The position numbers and the translations under genes were made by a program. The notes under the pieces were generated by a model. That model saw only the letters and a list, made by a program, of their open reading frames with translations. It did not search any database and was not told the origin of the DNA. DNA of 8,430 nucleotides from Sphingomonadaceae bacterium (GTDB lineage: Bacteria; Pseudomonadota; Alphaproteobacteria; Sphingomonadales; Sphingomonadaceae). Location: the NCBI GenBank assembly GCA_009923795.1, contig RFSU01000101.1:1-8430 (forward strand), given 5' to 3'. The first letter of the stretch is position 1. Each line of letters starts with the position of its first letter. Positions 1 through 6,821 of the stretch are shown here, one piece after another.

Positions 1-392
1 ATCATAAACCGCCGTGTGAAGCGATCCCCCAGAAAAGCCCGCCCCAGCAGCGCATTGGGCACAACCAGCAGCGCGAAAACCACGGCGACCAGACCCGACG
101 TGATATGGTGCTCCGCCTCATAGACAAGGTTGAAGTTAAAGGTGAATTGCAAGCTGCCCACGAGGGCGGTAAAGCCCAGCTCTCGCGCAGTGAAGCGGAT
201 GCGCTGACCATTGATCCGCGCGACCGCCAGCATGGCAAGGCCCGCCAGCAAAAACCGATAGGTGACGGACCAGCTGGCGGGAACTTCCGCAATCTGCCCG
301 CGAATGACGAACCAAGTCGATCCCCAAATCAGCGTGATGGTGAGGAAGGGGATCAGGACCCGCGCGCTGAGAAATGACGGTTGCTGTGTCAC
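1..392 (-). CDS. EamA/DMT-superfamily transporter, N-terminal part (runs off the left edge)
   Basis: The first 130 residues of an inner-membrane transporter of the drug/metabolite transporter superfamily (EamA domain) are visible; the rest lies beyond position 1. Four hydrophobic segments can be seen at about residues 12-31, 41-60, 72-91 and 98-117. The first contains LIWGSTWFVIRG, a hallmark-like start of the EamA family. Such proteins usually have ten helices in two repeats, so roughly half is missing. The chosen start is GTG at 392-390, which overlaps the TGA stop of the upstream aldolase gene as GTGA. No Shine-Dalgarno sequence precedes it, as expected for translational coupling. An ATG-only search misses this gene because the first in-frame ATG lies well inside the coding region. 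The family exports or imports amino acids, sugars or other small metabolites, and the threonine/homoserine exporter RhtA belongs to it. The substrate cannot be read from the sequence. Family assignment is firm; function is open. Confidence 0.88.
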   Translation of the reverse strand, partial: MTQQPSFLSARVLIPFLTITLIWGSTWFVIRGQIAEVPASWSVTYRFLLAGLAMLAVARINGQRIRFTARELGFTALVGSLQFTFNFNLVYEAEHHITSGLVAVVFALLVVPNALLGRAFLGDRFTRRFM

Positions 393-1390
393 AGGGCGGC
401 AATCGCCGCGGCAAAGGCATTTGTTTCAGCCAAGGGCTGATCCCAGCTGACAACGAAGCGCACTTCGCCCTCTGCCCAGTCGTAAAAATCAAACCCCTGA
501 GCGCGGAGCCGTGCGGCATCCTCAGGCGTCAAGCGCGCAAAGACCTCATTGGCCTCAACCGGGTGCAACAGGCGGCTGCCGCACGCCTGCGCCAGCCTCT
601 GTGCGCCTGCATTGGCGGCACGGGCATTGGCCAGCCAGACATCATCTTTCAAAAGCGCGACAATCTGCGCGGCCAAATACCGCCCCTTGGACAAAAGATG
701 CCCAGCCCGCTTGCGCCGCTCAATGACGCCCGCCGCCTTCGCCTTGTCGAAATAAACAAGACATTCGGTCGACATGCCGCCATTTTTGACAAAGCCAAAG
801 GAGAGAACATCCACGCCCGCCCGCCAAGTCACGTCCGCCGGCGCACAGCCCAGATGGGCGATGGCGTTCGCAAAGCGCGCGCCATCCATATGAAAGCCCA
901 GCCCATATGCTTTGGCGACATCTCCCAGCGCCGCGACCTCGGCAGGCGCATAAACCCGGCCATATTCCGTCGCGTTGGTGATGGACAGAGCGTGAGGCTG
1001 CGCCCAATGCACACCGCCCGGCGTTGCCGCCAGCTTTGCCGAGAGCACATCCGCCGTAATCTTGGCTCCGTCCCCCTCTATCAGGGAGAGTTTGGCCCCA
1101 TGAGTAAAGAATTCAGGCGCGCCGCATTCATCATTCTGAATATGCGCGTCCCGATGGCACAGCACACTGCCATAAGGCGGACATAGGCTTGCCAGCGCTA
1201 ACGAATTGGCGGCGGTTCCGGTTGCGACCCAAAGGGCCGTCACCTCTGTTCCAAACAGGTCTGACATGACGCTGTTGAGCGATGCGCTGATCGCATCGCC
1301 ATCATAGGCGGTATCCACATGATTGGCGGCCGCCATAGCCTCCAGCACAGCAGGGTGGACGGAGGCGGCATTGTCAGAAAAGAAGCGCAT
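389..1390 (-). CDS. ltaE: Low-specificity L-threonine aldolase (PLP-dependent)
   Basis: A cytosolic fold-type I PLP enzyme of 333 residues, in the beta-eliminating lyase/threonine aldolase family, that splits L-threonine or L-allo-threonine into glycine and acetaldehyde. Visible family motifs are SDNAA at 5-9, the cofactor-phosphate region ATGTAANSLAL at 56-66, AHIQNDECGAPEF at 82-94, HMDGAR at 167-172 (the Asp that contacts the PLP pyridine nitrogen) and SFGFVKNGG at 197-205. Lys202 is the expected Schiff-base lysine. Many homologues read SFGGTKNG there, so the F-V pair is a small local variation. Length is normal for the bacterial type. ATG at 1390 is the only plausible start: no in-frame ATG, GTG or TTG occurs between it and the tRNA gene upstream. 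Its Shine-Dalgarno sequence is poor. It lies 52 nt downstream of tRNA-Thr and overlaps the following transporter start by 4 nt, suggesting a common transcript. Stereospecificity (L versus L-allo) cannot be decided from sequence. Confidence 0.92.
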   Translation of the reverse strand: MRFFSDNAASVHPAVLEAMAAANHVDTAYDGDAISASLNSVMSDLFGTEVTALWVATGTAANSLALASLCPPYGSVLCHRDAHIQNDECGAPEFFTHGAKLSLIEGDGAKITADVLSAKLAATPGGVHWAQPHALSITNATEYGRVYAPAEVAALGDVAKAYGLGFHMDGARFANAIAHLGCAPADVTWRAGVDVLSFGFVKNGGMSTECLVYFDKAKAAGVIERRKRAGHLLSKGRYLAAQIVALLKDDVWLANARAANAGAQRLAQACGSRLLHPVEANEVFARLTPEDAARLRAQGFDFYDWAEGEVRFVVSWDQPLAETNAFAAAIAAL

Positions 1391-1442
1391 CCCGGCGTCT
1401 TGGCGGGCCAGCGCCTCAGGGTCAATGGCATCGAAAAGGGAA

Positions 1443-1517
<75 letters not shown>

Positions 1518-1568
1518 GTGACCATGAACGCTATGACGGGACCGAACGGGCCATAGCAGTGCCGCGGG

Positions 1569-1597
1569 CCTATGGACAAAAGCTATGGACGGGTCAA
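1569..1597 (-). promoter_or_regulatory. Candidate sigma70-type promoter for tRNA-Thr
   Basis: On the minus strand a TTGACC box (1597-1592) is followed after exactly 17 nt by CATAGG (1574-1569). The -35 box matches the consensus at five of six positions; the -10 box is weak. It would start transcription about 45 nt before the mature tRNA 5' end, a reasonable leader for RNase P processing. It may also drive the threonine aldolase and transporter by read-through. This is pattern-based only. Confidence 0.4.
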
Positions 1598-1622
1598 GCA
1601 CATCACGCCAAATGGAGGCGAA

Positions 1623-1757
1623 ATGAGCAAGAACAATCCCAACCGAGACCGCCGCCTAGCAGAGGCCCTGCGCGCCAATCTGCGTAAACGCAAGGACCAA
1701 CAGCGCGAGACGCCAGAGGCTGAAACGCCTCCAGCCGATCCCAATCAACCGACCTGA
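1623..1757 (+). CDS. Small basic protein of unknown function (44 aa)
   Basis: A 44-residue protein that I cannot assign to a characterised family. Residues 9-29 are rich in Arg, Lys, Leu and Ala and should form a basic amphipathic helix (RRLAEALRANLRKRK at 10-24). The tail, from about residue 30, is Pro/Glu-rich, acidic and probably disordered. No signal peptide or membrane segment is present. I chose the ATG at 1623 because a strong Shine-Dalgarno GGAGG lies at 1614-1618 with 4-nt spacing. An in-frame ATG at 1572 would add 17 residues but lacks such a site. From memory, short proteins with an arginine-rich LAxxLRxNLRxRK pattern occur in many alphaproteobacteria, so this is probably a conserved gene, but I cannot confirm it here. 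The basic helix could bind RNA, DNA or a ribosome surface; that is speculation. The stop codon directly abuts that of the convergent aminopeptidase gene. Confidence 0.72.
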   Translation: MSKNNPNRDRRLAEALRANLRKRKDQQRETPEAETPPADPNQPT

Positions 1758-1760
1758 TCA
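1755..1760. other. Abutting convergent stop codons in a TGATCA palindrome
   Basis: The small plus-strand gene ends with TGA at 1755-1757 and the aminopeptidase gene ends with TGA on the other strand at 1760-1758. The two stops are adjacent with no base between them. There is no intergenic space for a terminator, so each transcript must run into the opposite gene before ending. Confidence 0.85.
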
Positions 1761-3560
1761 GCCAAGCGAGCGGCAAGCCTGTGTGAGCCAGTCGTGTGCT
1801 GCACCTTCCAGCTGCGGGCCAATCAGTTCTAGCACCTTGGCGTGATACTCATCCCACCAGCGCAATTCATCGCGTGTCATCAGGCTGGTCTCAACCAAAG
1901 TCCGGTCAATGGGCGCGAAAGTGAGCGTTTCAAACCCGAAATATCGGCCTTCCGCGCCGGGGATCTGCCGCTCTTCCACCAGAACGAGGTTTTCGGTGCG
2001 AATGCCATAGGCCCCGGCCTTGTAATAGCCCGGCTCATTGGACAGGATCATGCCGGCTTGCAGCGCCTCTTCGGTTCCAGCCTGCCCACCAGCGCTTTTG
2101 GCGATGCGCTGCGGCCCTTCATGCACCGACAAAAATGCGCCGACGCCATGGCCCGTGCCATGCGCGTAATCGAGGCCTGCTTCCCACAAGAACATGCGCG
2201 CCAAACTATCGAGCTGACTGCCCCGTGTTCCTTCCGGAAAGACGGCGCGGGAGAGCGCAATATGCCCCTTAAGCACGCGGGTGAAGCGATCCTTCACTTC
2301 GGCATCTGGGTCGCCGGGGCCAACCCAGATGGTGCGCGTCACATCGGTCGTACCATCGAGATACTGCCCACCGGAGTCGACCAGATAGACGCTGTTCGGC
2401 TCAATCGGCAGATTGCTCGCCTCATCCACGCGATAATGGCAAATCGCGGCATTGGGGCCAGCGCCAGAAATTGTATCAAACGACAGATCAACCAGCTTGC
2501 CCGTGGCCGCGCGAAACGCCTCAAGCGCGGCAGATGCCGATAATTCGGTCTGCCCGCCCTTGTGCGCCTCGGTCGCCAGCCAATGGAGAAAGCGTGTCAG
2601 CGCTGCCCCATCCCGCTTTTGCGCGGCACGGTGGCCGGCTTGCTCGACCGGGTTTTTGACCGCCTTGGGAAGCACCGTCGGGTCACGCGCTACGACAATA
2701 GCCGCCCCGCCTTGCGTCAGATGATCAAAAATTGCGGCGACGGCGCGTTCTGGGTCAACCGCCACACGCTTGCCAGAGAAGGCGGCGAGCGCAGGGGTGA
2801 AGGACGCGCGGTCATGAATGCGCACGGCATTGCCAAGATGCTTGGCAACCGCATCATCCATCTTGGCCGGATCAACATAAAGATCGGCCGTGCCGTCCTT
2901 ATGCAGCACAGCAAAGGACAAAGCGACGGGCGTGCGATCCACATCGCTGCCACGCACATTGAATGTCCATGCCACCGAATCCAACGCGCTGATGATGGCC
3001 GCATCCAGCTTTTGCTTGGTCAGCCAATCGGCAACATCTTGGCGCTTTTCCGCCGAACTACGGCCCGTATATTGATCATCCAGCACCTTCAGCTTGGCCA
3101 CGGATGGGGCGGGCTGATCCGCCCAGACAAGATCAACAGGATTGCGATCCACCGCAACCAGCATCGCCCCCTTGGCGGCAAGCGCCTTGGTCGCGGCCTC
3201 AACCCACGTCTTGGTGTGCACCCAGGGATCATAGCCAATGCGCGCACCTTCGGCCGCATGCGCCCCCAACCAGTCCGAAACGCTGGTTTCCATTGTTGAC
3301 TGATAGGACCAATGGCGGCCATCCACCTGCTCGCGCACCTGAATGGTGTAGCGGCCATCGACAAAAATTGCCGCATCCTCCGAAAGGACGACTGCCGTTC
3401 CGGCAGACCCGCCAAAGCCCGTGAGCCAGGCCAGACGCTGCGCATAGGCCCCCACATATTCCGACATATGCTCATCGCAAATGGGGACAACAAAGCCATG
3501 GAGGCGATCAGCCTTCAGCTGATCTCTGAGAGCGGCAAGGCGGGCTTCATAAGTGGACAT
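1758..3560 (-). CDS. Xaa-Pro aminopeptidase, three-domain M24B metallopeptidase
   Basis: A cytosolic dinuclear metal peptidase that removes the N-terminal residue from peptides whose second residue is proline. At 600 aa it matches the long three-domain form (human XPNPEP1-like), not the roughly 440-aa E. coli PepP type. Two creatinase-like N-terminal domains (about 1-150 and 155-305) precede the pita-bread catalytic domain (about 310-545) and a short C-terminal M24 domain (about 545-600). All five metal ligands expected from the family are present: Asp395 (VDSGGQY), Asp406 (GTTDVTRT), His471 (HGTGHGVG), Glu509 (SNEPGYY) and Glu523 (IRTENLV). His480 in SVHEGP is the expected second active-site histidine. 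The start is the ATG at 3560-3558, which gives the usual N-terminus. Its Shine-Dalgarno sequence is weak. The gene follows the nitronate monooxygenase gene by 73 bp on the same strand, and its stop abuts that of the small protein on the other strand. It probably works in peptide recycling. It appears intact. Confidence 0.95.
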   Translation of the reverse strand: MSTYEARLAALRDQLKADRLHGFVVPICDEHMSEYVGAYAQRLAWLTGFGGSAGTAVVLSEDAAIFVDGRYTIQVREQVDGRHWSYQSTMETSVSDWLGAHAAEGARIGYDPWVHTKTWVEAATKALAAKGAMLVAVDRNPVDLVWADQPAPSVAKLKVLDDQYTGRSSAEKRQDVADWLTKQKLDAAIISALDSVAWTFNVRGSDVDRTPVALSFAVLHKDGTADLYVDPAKMDDAVAKHLGNAVRIHDRASFTPALAAFSGKRVAVDPERAVAAIFDHLTQGGAAIVVARDPTVLPKAVKNPVEQAGHRAAQKRDGAALTRFLHWLATEAHKGGQTELSASAALEAFRAATGKLVDLSFDTISGAGPNAAICHYRVDEASNLPIEPNSVYLVDSGGQYLDGTTDVTRTIWVGPGDPDAEVKDRFTRVLKGHIALSRAVFPEGTRGSQLDSLARMFLWEAGLDYAHGTGHGVGAFLSVHEGPQRIAKSAGGQAGTEEALQAGMILSNEPGYYKAGAYGIRTENLVLVEERQIPGAEGRYFGFETLTFAPIDRTLVETSLMTRDELRWWDEYHAKVLELIGPQLEGAAHDWLTQACRSLG

Positions 3561-3604
3561 TCAAACGCTTTCTGCTGTGCAGTTCATATTTGGAATTGGA
3601 TATA

Positions 3605-3632
3605 GGGGCATGCGCCTGCCGCGCAAAGCCCC
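3605..3632 (-). other. GC-rich imperfect hairpin just after the nitronate monooxygenase stop
   Basis: One nucleotide past the TAG stop, the transcript can pair GGGGC with GCCCC (outer stem) and GCGC with GCGC (inner stem) around a GGCAG loop, with a small asymmetric TTT/AT internal loop. No run of T follows, so it is not a classical intrinsic terminator. It could be a weak or Rho-assisted terminator, or a 3'-end stabilising or processing hairpin separating this gene from the aminopeptidase gene downstream. Confidence 0.4.
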
Positions 3633-3633
3633 A

Positions 3634-4773
3634 CTAACCGACGGACGCGTTCAATCGCTCCACCGCTTCGGCATAATCCGACATAAAATCTTGCACGACC
3701 GAGCGGGCAGAGACGATGTTATCCACCAGCCCAACGCCTTGGCCCACAAAATAGGTCACGAGCGGACGGGCATCGGCATTGCCACCTTCGGCCGATTTGG
3801 TCGCTTTGTGGATCGCGGGTTCGGCAATGAGCGATTGCATCGGCATGGGGAGCGCACCGGGGCTGTCTGGCCCTTCCCAAGCGTCCGTCCAAGCGGACAC
3901 AAGCTGACGGGAATATTTGCCTGTCCGGCCCTTAGACCGCACCGTATCGCGCGACCGCGCGGCCACCATCTTTTCCCGGAAAATCTGGGAGCATTCGCTT
4001 TCCGTCGTGGCCAGCCAGACCGATCCCGTCCAGGCCCCGGCCGCACCCATCGCCATACAGGCGGCCATTTGTGACCCCGTCATGATTCCACCTGCCGCCA
4101 GCACAGGCACATCATGCCCGGCGGCCTTCAGGGCACGCACGACCTCTGGGATGAGGACGATGGTCGATACTTCGCCGCAATGGCCCCCGGCCTCGCCGCC
4201 TTGCGCCACAATCACGTCACAGCCAGCCTCGGCCAGACGCAAGGCATGTTCCTTTGCCCCGGCCAGTGCGCCCACTGGCACATTATGCGCCCGGCCCATC
4301 TCAATCATTTCCGCTGGCGGCACGCCCAGCGCATTCACGATCATCCGAATGGGGTGGTTAAAGGCAACGCGCAGAAGCTCCATCGCTTCTTCCGGCCAGA
4401 AAGGCGGCGGTGCATCGTCGCTTTGCGCGCGGGCATGCGCACCTGCGCTGTCGACGCCATGCGACTTTAAGAGATTATCGACAAAGTCACGATGCGCCTG
4501 CGGTATGCGTTCGGCGAGTTTTTTGGACGTCAAATCTTTCTCATGCTTCACGCTGAGATTCTCTGGGATCAGAACGTCGATGCCATAGGGCTTTCCATCC
4601 ACATGGGCATCAATCCATTGCAGCTCCACCTCAAGCTGTTCGGGATTAAAGGCGGTTGCACCCAACACACCAAATCCGCCCGCTTTGGACACGGCAGCCA
4701 CAACATCGCGGCAATGGCTGAATGCAAAAAGCGGAAATTCAATGCCCAATTGGGCGCACAGATTATCGGTCAT
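3634..4773 (-). CDS. Nitronate monooxygenase-family flavoprotein (2-nitropropane dioxygenase-like)
   Basis: A 379-residue FMN-dependent TIM-barrel enzyme of the nitronate monooxygenase/2-nitropropane dioxygenase family. Characterised members oxidise alkyl nitronates, including toxic propionate 3-nitronate, using O2. Visible motifs are the N-terminal glycine-rich AGGFGVLGA at 31-39, QGGEAGGH at 191-198 with the expected catalytic His198, the phosphate-binding region VLAAGGI at 224-230, and AMGAAGAWTGS at 241-251. The related enoyl-ACP reductase FabK is shorter, about 320 aa, and this protein also carries a long insert around 70-130. True substrates of such longer homologues are often unknown, and an acyl-CoA-related oxidoreductase role remains possible. 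The ATG at 4773 is well supported by AAGGAG at 4787-4782 with 8-nt spacing. The gene diverges from the symporter gene across 53 bp and lies upstream of the aminopeptidase gene. Family is secure; substrate is not. Confidence 0.88.
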   Translation of the reverse strand: MTDNLCAQLGIEFPLFAFSHCRDVVAAVSKAGGFGVLGATAFNPEQLEVELQWIDAHVDGKPYGIDVLIPENLSVKHEKDLTSKKLAERIPQAHRDFVDNLLKSHGVDSAGAHARAQSDDAPPPFWPEEAMELLRVAFNHPIRMIVNALGVPPAEMIEMGRAHNVPVGALAGAKEHALRLAEAGCDVIVAQGGEAGGHCGEVSTIVLIPEVVRALKAAGHDVPVLAAGGIMTGSQMAACMAMGAAGAWTGSVWLATTESECSQIFREKMVAARSRDTVRSKGRTGKYSRQLVSAWTDAWEGPDSPGALPMPMQSLIAEPAIHKATKSAEGGNADARPLVTYFVGQGVGLVDNIVSARSVVQDFMSDYAEAVERLNASVG

Positions 4774-4795
4774 ATTGGCCTCTCCTTATGGGTTG

Positions 4796-4824
4796 TGTAT
4801 CACCAAGCTGATCGGGGAACACAA
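4796..4824 (-). promoter_or_regulatory. Weak candidate promoter for the nitronate monooxygenase gene
   Basis: In the 53-bp gap between the two divergent genes, the minus strand has TTGTGT (4824-4819), a 17-nt spacer and GATACA (4801-4796). Each box matches the sigma70 consensus at only about half of its positions. Position and spacing are right, giving a leader of about 15 nt, but the match is weak. Regulatory signals for both genes must share this small space or extend into the coding regions. Confidence 0.22.
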
Positions 4825-4826
4825 GC

Positions 4827-6066
4827 ATGTCAAAAGCATCGGTTATTCTGGCGGCCCTTATTCTGGGTCTGGGACTTGGCATCCCGCTGGATAGCCAAGC
4901 CCATGGGCTGACGGAAGCCGCCGATATTGTCGGCACCTTATGGCTCAATGGCTTGCGGATGACAGTGGTGCCCCTCGTCGTTGCGCTGCTGATCACGGGC
5001 ATTGCGCAAACAGCCGCTGCCGCCCGTGCGGGCAAGCTCGCCTTGCGGGCCGTTATCACCATGATGGTCATTCTTTGGGCCTCGGCAACTATGGCCGCCT
5101 TTGTCACGCCCGCGCTGCTTGCCGCCTTTCCGATGCCAGTAGAAGCGGGAGCCGCCCTCAAATCCGCGCTCTCGACGGCCCCAGATACGGGCGAGGTGAA
5201 ACCCTTTGCCGATTTCATCCGCGCCATCGTGCCCACCAATCCGGTCAATGCCGCGGCCAGCGATGCCATTTTGCCGCTGATTGTCTTTACCACTGGCCTT
5301 TGCCTTTGCCGTCACCCGCCTGCCCGAGGAGAAGCGCAGCCTGATCGGCGGCTTTTTTGAAGCGGTGTCAGATGCGATGCTAATTGTCATCAACTGGGTG
5401 CTGGCGCTGGCCCCAATTGGTGTTTTTGCATTGGCCTATGTTGTGGGGGCAAAGGCCGGGGCGGCGGCACTCGGGGCGCTGGCCCATTATGTCGCGATCG
5501 TCTCGGCGACCGGCAGTGTTGTCTGGATGCTCGCCTTTGCGCTTGCCGCAATCGGTGGGCGACGCAACCCGATCCGCTTTTTCCGCGCGGCCATCCCGGC
5601 GCAAGCGGTGGCCATTTCAACTCAGTCCTCTTTGGTGTCGCTCCCCGCGATGCTGCGCGGGGTGGCCGCCCTTGGTGTGCCGCCAGCCACGGCCGATCTT
5701 GTGATGCCTGTTGCCGTTGCTATCTTCCGCGCCACTGGCCCGGCCATGAACCTTGCTGTTGCGATTTATGTTGCGCATTGGATGGGGGTAGAATTGACCC
5801 CCTGGATGCTGGCGGCGGGTGTCGCCGCAGCCGCCACGACAACCTTGGGGGCCGTCAGTCTGCCCGGCACGGTCAGCTTTGTGACCTCAATCGCACCCAT
5901 TTCCCTTGCTATGGGTGTGCCGGTGGAACCGCTGGCCTTGTTAATCGCGGTGGAAACCTTCCCCGATATCATGCGCACATTGGGCAATGTCACAATGGAT
6001 ATGGCGGTGACCACAACCATTTCAGAACGGGCGGGCGACGCGCCGGAAAAGACCGCCGCCCATTAG
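4827..6066 (+). pseudogene. Dicarboxylate/amino acid:cation symporter, disrupted by a single-base frameshift
   Basis: An inner-membrane secondary transporter of the DAACS (GltP/DctA/glutamate transporter) family. The first 155 codons from ATG 4827 are in one frame and the remainder, to TAG 6066, is in the next. Dropping one base near 5292 restores a 412-aa protein with normal family architecture. That protein has N-terminal helices with LRMTVVPLVVALLITGI (43-59), then LPLIVFT joined to LAFAFAVTRLPEE across the shift. Hairpin 1 contains STQSSLVSLPAML (264-276), hairpin 2 spans about 337-364 and includes VSLPGT, and the last helix carries DIMRTLGNVTMD (380-391). The last motif matches the substrate and cation residues of GltPh (DxxRTxxNVTxD), here Asp380, Arg383, Thr384, Asn387 and Asp391. 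The NMDGT motif in helix 7 is replaced by FRATGP (300-305). Without correction, translation of the upstream frame ends at 5360 with a nonsense tail (177 aa). A TTG at 5281 opens the second fragment (261 aa), but this is unlikely to be a real start. The cause is either a recent mutation or a sequencing/assembly error. Confidence 0.85.
5289..5295 (+). other. Frameshift site in the symporter gene
   Basis: Homology in the upstream frame ends at the ACC codon 5289-5291 (Thr155) and resumes in the other frame at CTG 5293-5295 (Leu156). The A at 5292 is therefore the most economical extra base. The surrounding sequence is not a homopolymer and contains no obvious slippery heptamer or pausing structure, so programmed frameshifting is not suggested. 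Confidence 0.8.
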
Positions 6067-6078
6067 CCCCAAAGAGGG

Positions 6079-6768
6079 TTAAAGCCAGATCCAGATGCCA
6101 GCGATTGGCGCGCCAAGCATGGGGTGGGCATAGGTTATCCCGAGCCAGATCACGATGCCCAGCAGGACGACGGTCAGACCCGGCCAGATCGTTGAGACCG
6201 ATGCCCTCCCTGAGAGCTGGAGCCCAAAGGGCCAAAAGCTCGTCCGCTGTGCCCAACCCTTCCAAGCATAGCCCATCAAGGCCGCTTTTTTGCGATCCTG
6301 CCCGGCGGAACCCCCCAAAGCGAGCAGTAAAATGCCGCCGGTTAGAACAAAGCTGGCGGCATAAGGCGCAACCAGCGCGTGCACCAACGCCCAGATCGCA
6401 AAGCCCCACATCATGGGATGGCGCGTGATACGAAAAACGCCATGCGCCGGGCGCGCGGCTGCGGCCTCTGCATTTGGGGCAGGAAGGGCTGGATTGCCAA
6501 CCAGCGACCCAACAAATAGAATGGATCCAATCAGCATCAGGCCAGAGGCAATGGCCCAAAGCCCCTCACCAGCTTGCCAAGCATAATCCCCGCGCGGGGC
6601 ATCCCGAAAGGCGAAATACACCCAAGCAAAGGTCGCCAGAGACACAAGGGAGTAAACACCGCGAAACGGCCCTTCCCCAAGCCTTGCCACCAAGGGTGCG
6701 CGCAATGGGTGAGACATCAAAAAATGCGTGCCGACAAAGGCCGACATGGCAATGATAAGGTCCTGCAT
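6079..6768 (-). CDS. NnrU-family integral membrane protein
   Basis: A 229-residue polytopic inner-membrane protein of the NnrU family. Diagnostic features are the N-terminal pattern THFLMSHPLRAPLVARLGE (14-32) followed by GVYSLVSL (37-44). The central HGVFRITRHPMMWG at 109-122 resembles the core of isoprenylcysteine methyltransferase-like membrane proteins. Hydrophobic segments lie near 1-17, 37-54, 71-92, 119-152 and 193-212. The family was named from a locus near nitrite/nitric oxide reductase genes in denitrifiers, but most homologues lie outside such clusters and their biochemical role is unknown. No denitrification gene is visible here. The ATG at 6768 is supported by a strong GAGGAG at 6780-6775 with 6-nt spacing. 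It starts 53 bp after the stop of the TonB-dependent receptor gene on the same strand and may be co-transcribed with it. It converges with the symporter gene with a 12-bp gap. Family assignment is good; function is unknown. Confidence 0.88.
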   Translation of the reverse strand: MQDLIIAMSAFVGTHFLMSHPLRAPLVARLGEGPFRGVYSLVSLATFAWVYFAFRDAPRGDYAWQAGEGLWAIASGLMLIGSILFVGSLVGNPALPAPNAEAAAARPAHGVFRITRHPMMWGFAIWALVHALVAPYAASFVLTGGILLLALGGSAGQDRKKAALMGYAWKGWAQRTSFWPFGLQLSGRASVSTIWPGLTVVLLGIVIWLGITYAHPMLGAPIAGIWIWL

Positions 6769-6821
6769 AAGCCTCTCCTCTTCCTATTTTGAAAGAGTGT
6801 GCCCTTGAACCAGCGCTGAGG

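Noticed and set aside
374..1186. Long plus-strand open frame (270 codons) opposite the threonine aldolase gene
   Set aside because: It lies wholly antisense to a gene with clear family motifs, has no ribosome binding site, and reads as an arbitrary Arg/Ala/Pro-rich composition typical of GC-rich shadow frames.
1391..1442. Intrinsic terminator or threonine-responsive leader between tRNA-Thr and the aldolase gene
   Set aside because: Only a 4-bp GGCG/CGCC stem without a T tract is present, there is no leader peptide rich in Thr codons and no T-box-like structure.
1570..1590. Short direct repeat CTATGGAC (1570-1577 and 1583-1590)
   Set aside because: Two 8-base copies are weak evidence for an operator and may be chance; no inverted symmetry or nearby regulator gene supports it.
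1572..1622. Upstream ATG start (17 extra residues) for the small basic protein
   Set aside because: It lacks a Shine-Dalgarno sequence, whereas the ATG at 1623 has GGAGG at ideal spacing; the extra segment overlaps the likely tRNA promoter.
1842..3299. Plus-strand open frames opposite the aminopeptidase gene (233 and 245 codons)
   Set aside because: They are antisense to a protein with all its metal ligands intact; no domain or start signal supports them.
3917..4588. Plus-strand open frame (223 codons) opposite the nitronate monooxygenase gene
   Set aside because: It is a shadow of a conserved coding strand, with no plausible Shine-Dalgarno sequence or recognisable motifs.
5285..5305. Programmed ribosomal frameshift in the symporter gene
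   Set aside because: No slippery run, rare-codon pause, internal Shine-Dalgarno sequence or downstream structure is evident, and transporters of this family are not known to use one.
4763..5393. Minus-strand open frames (176 and 151 codons) opposite the symporter's first half
   Set aside because: The plus-strand frame has clear DAACS helices; the antisense frames show only composition bias and one would overlap the nitronate monooxygenase start.
5281..6066. Independent gene starting at TTG 5281
   Set aside because: Its first residues continue the transporter homology without a break and no ribosome binding site precedes it, so it is the second half of the frameshifted symporter.
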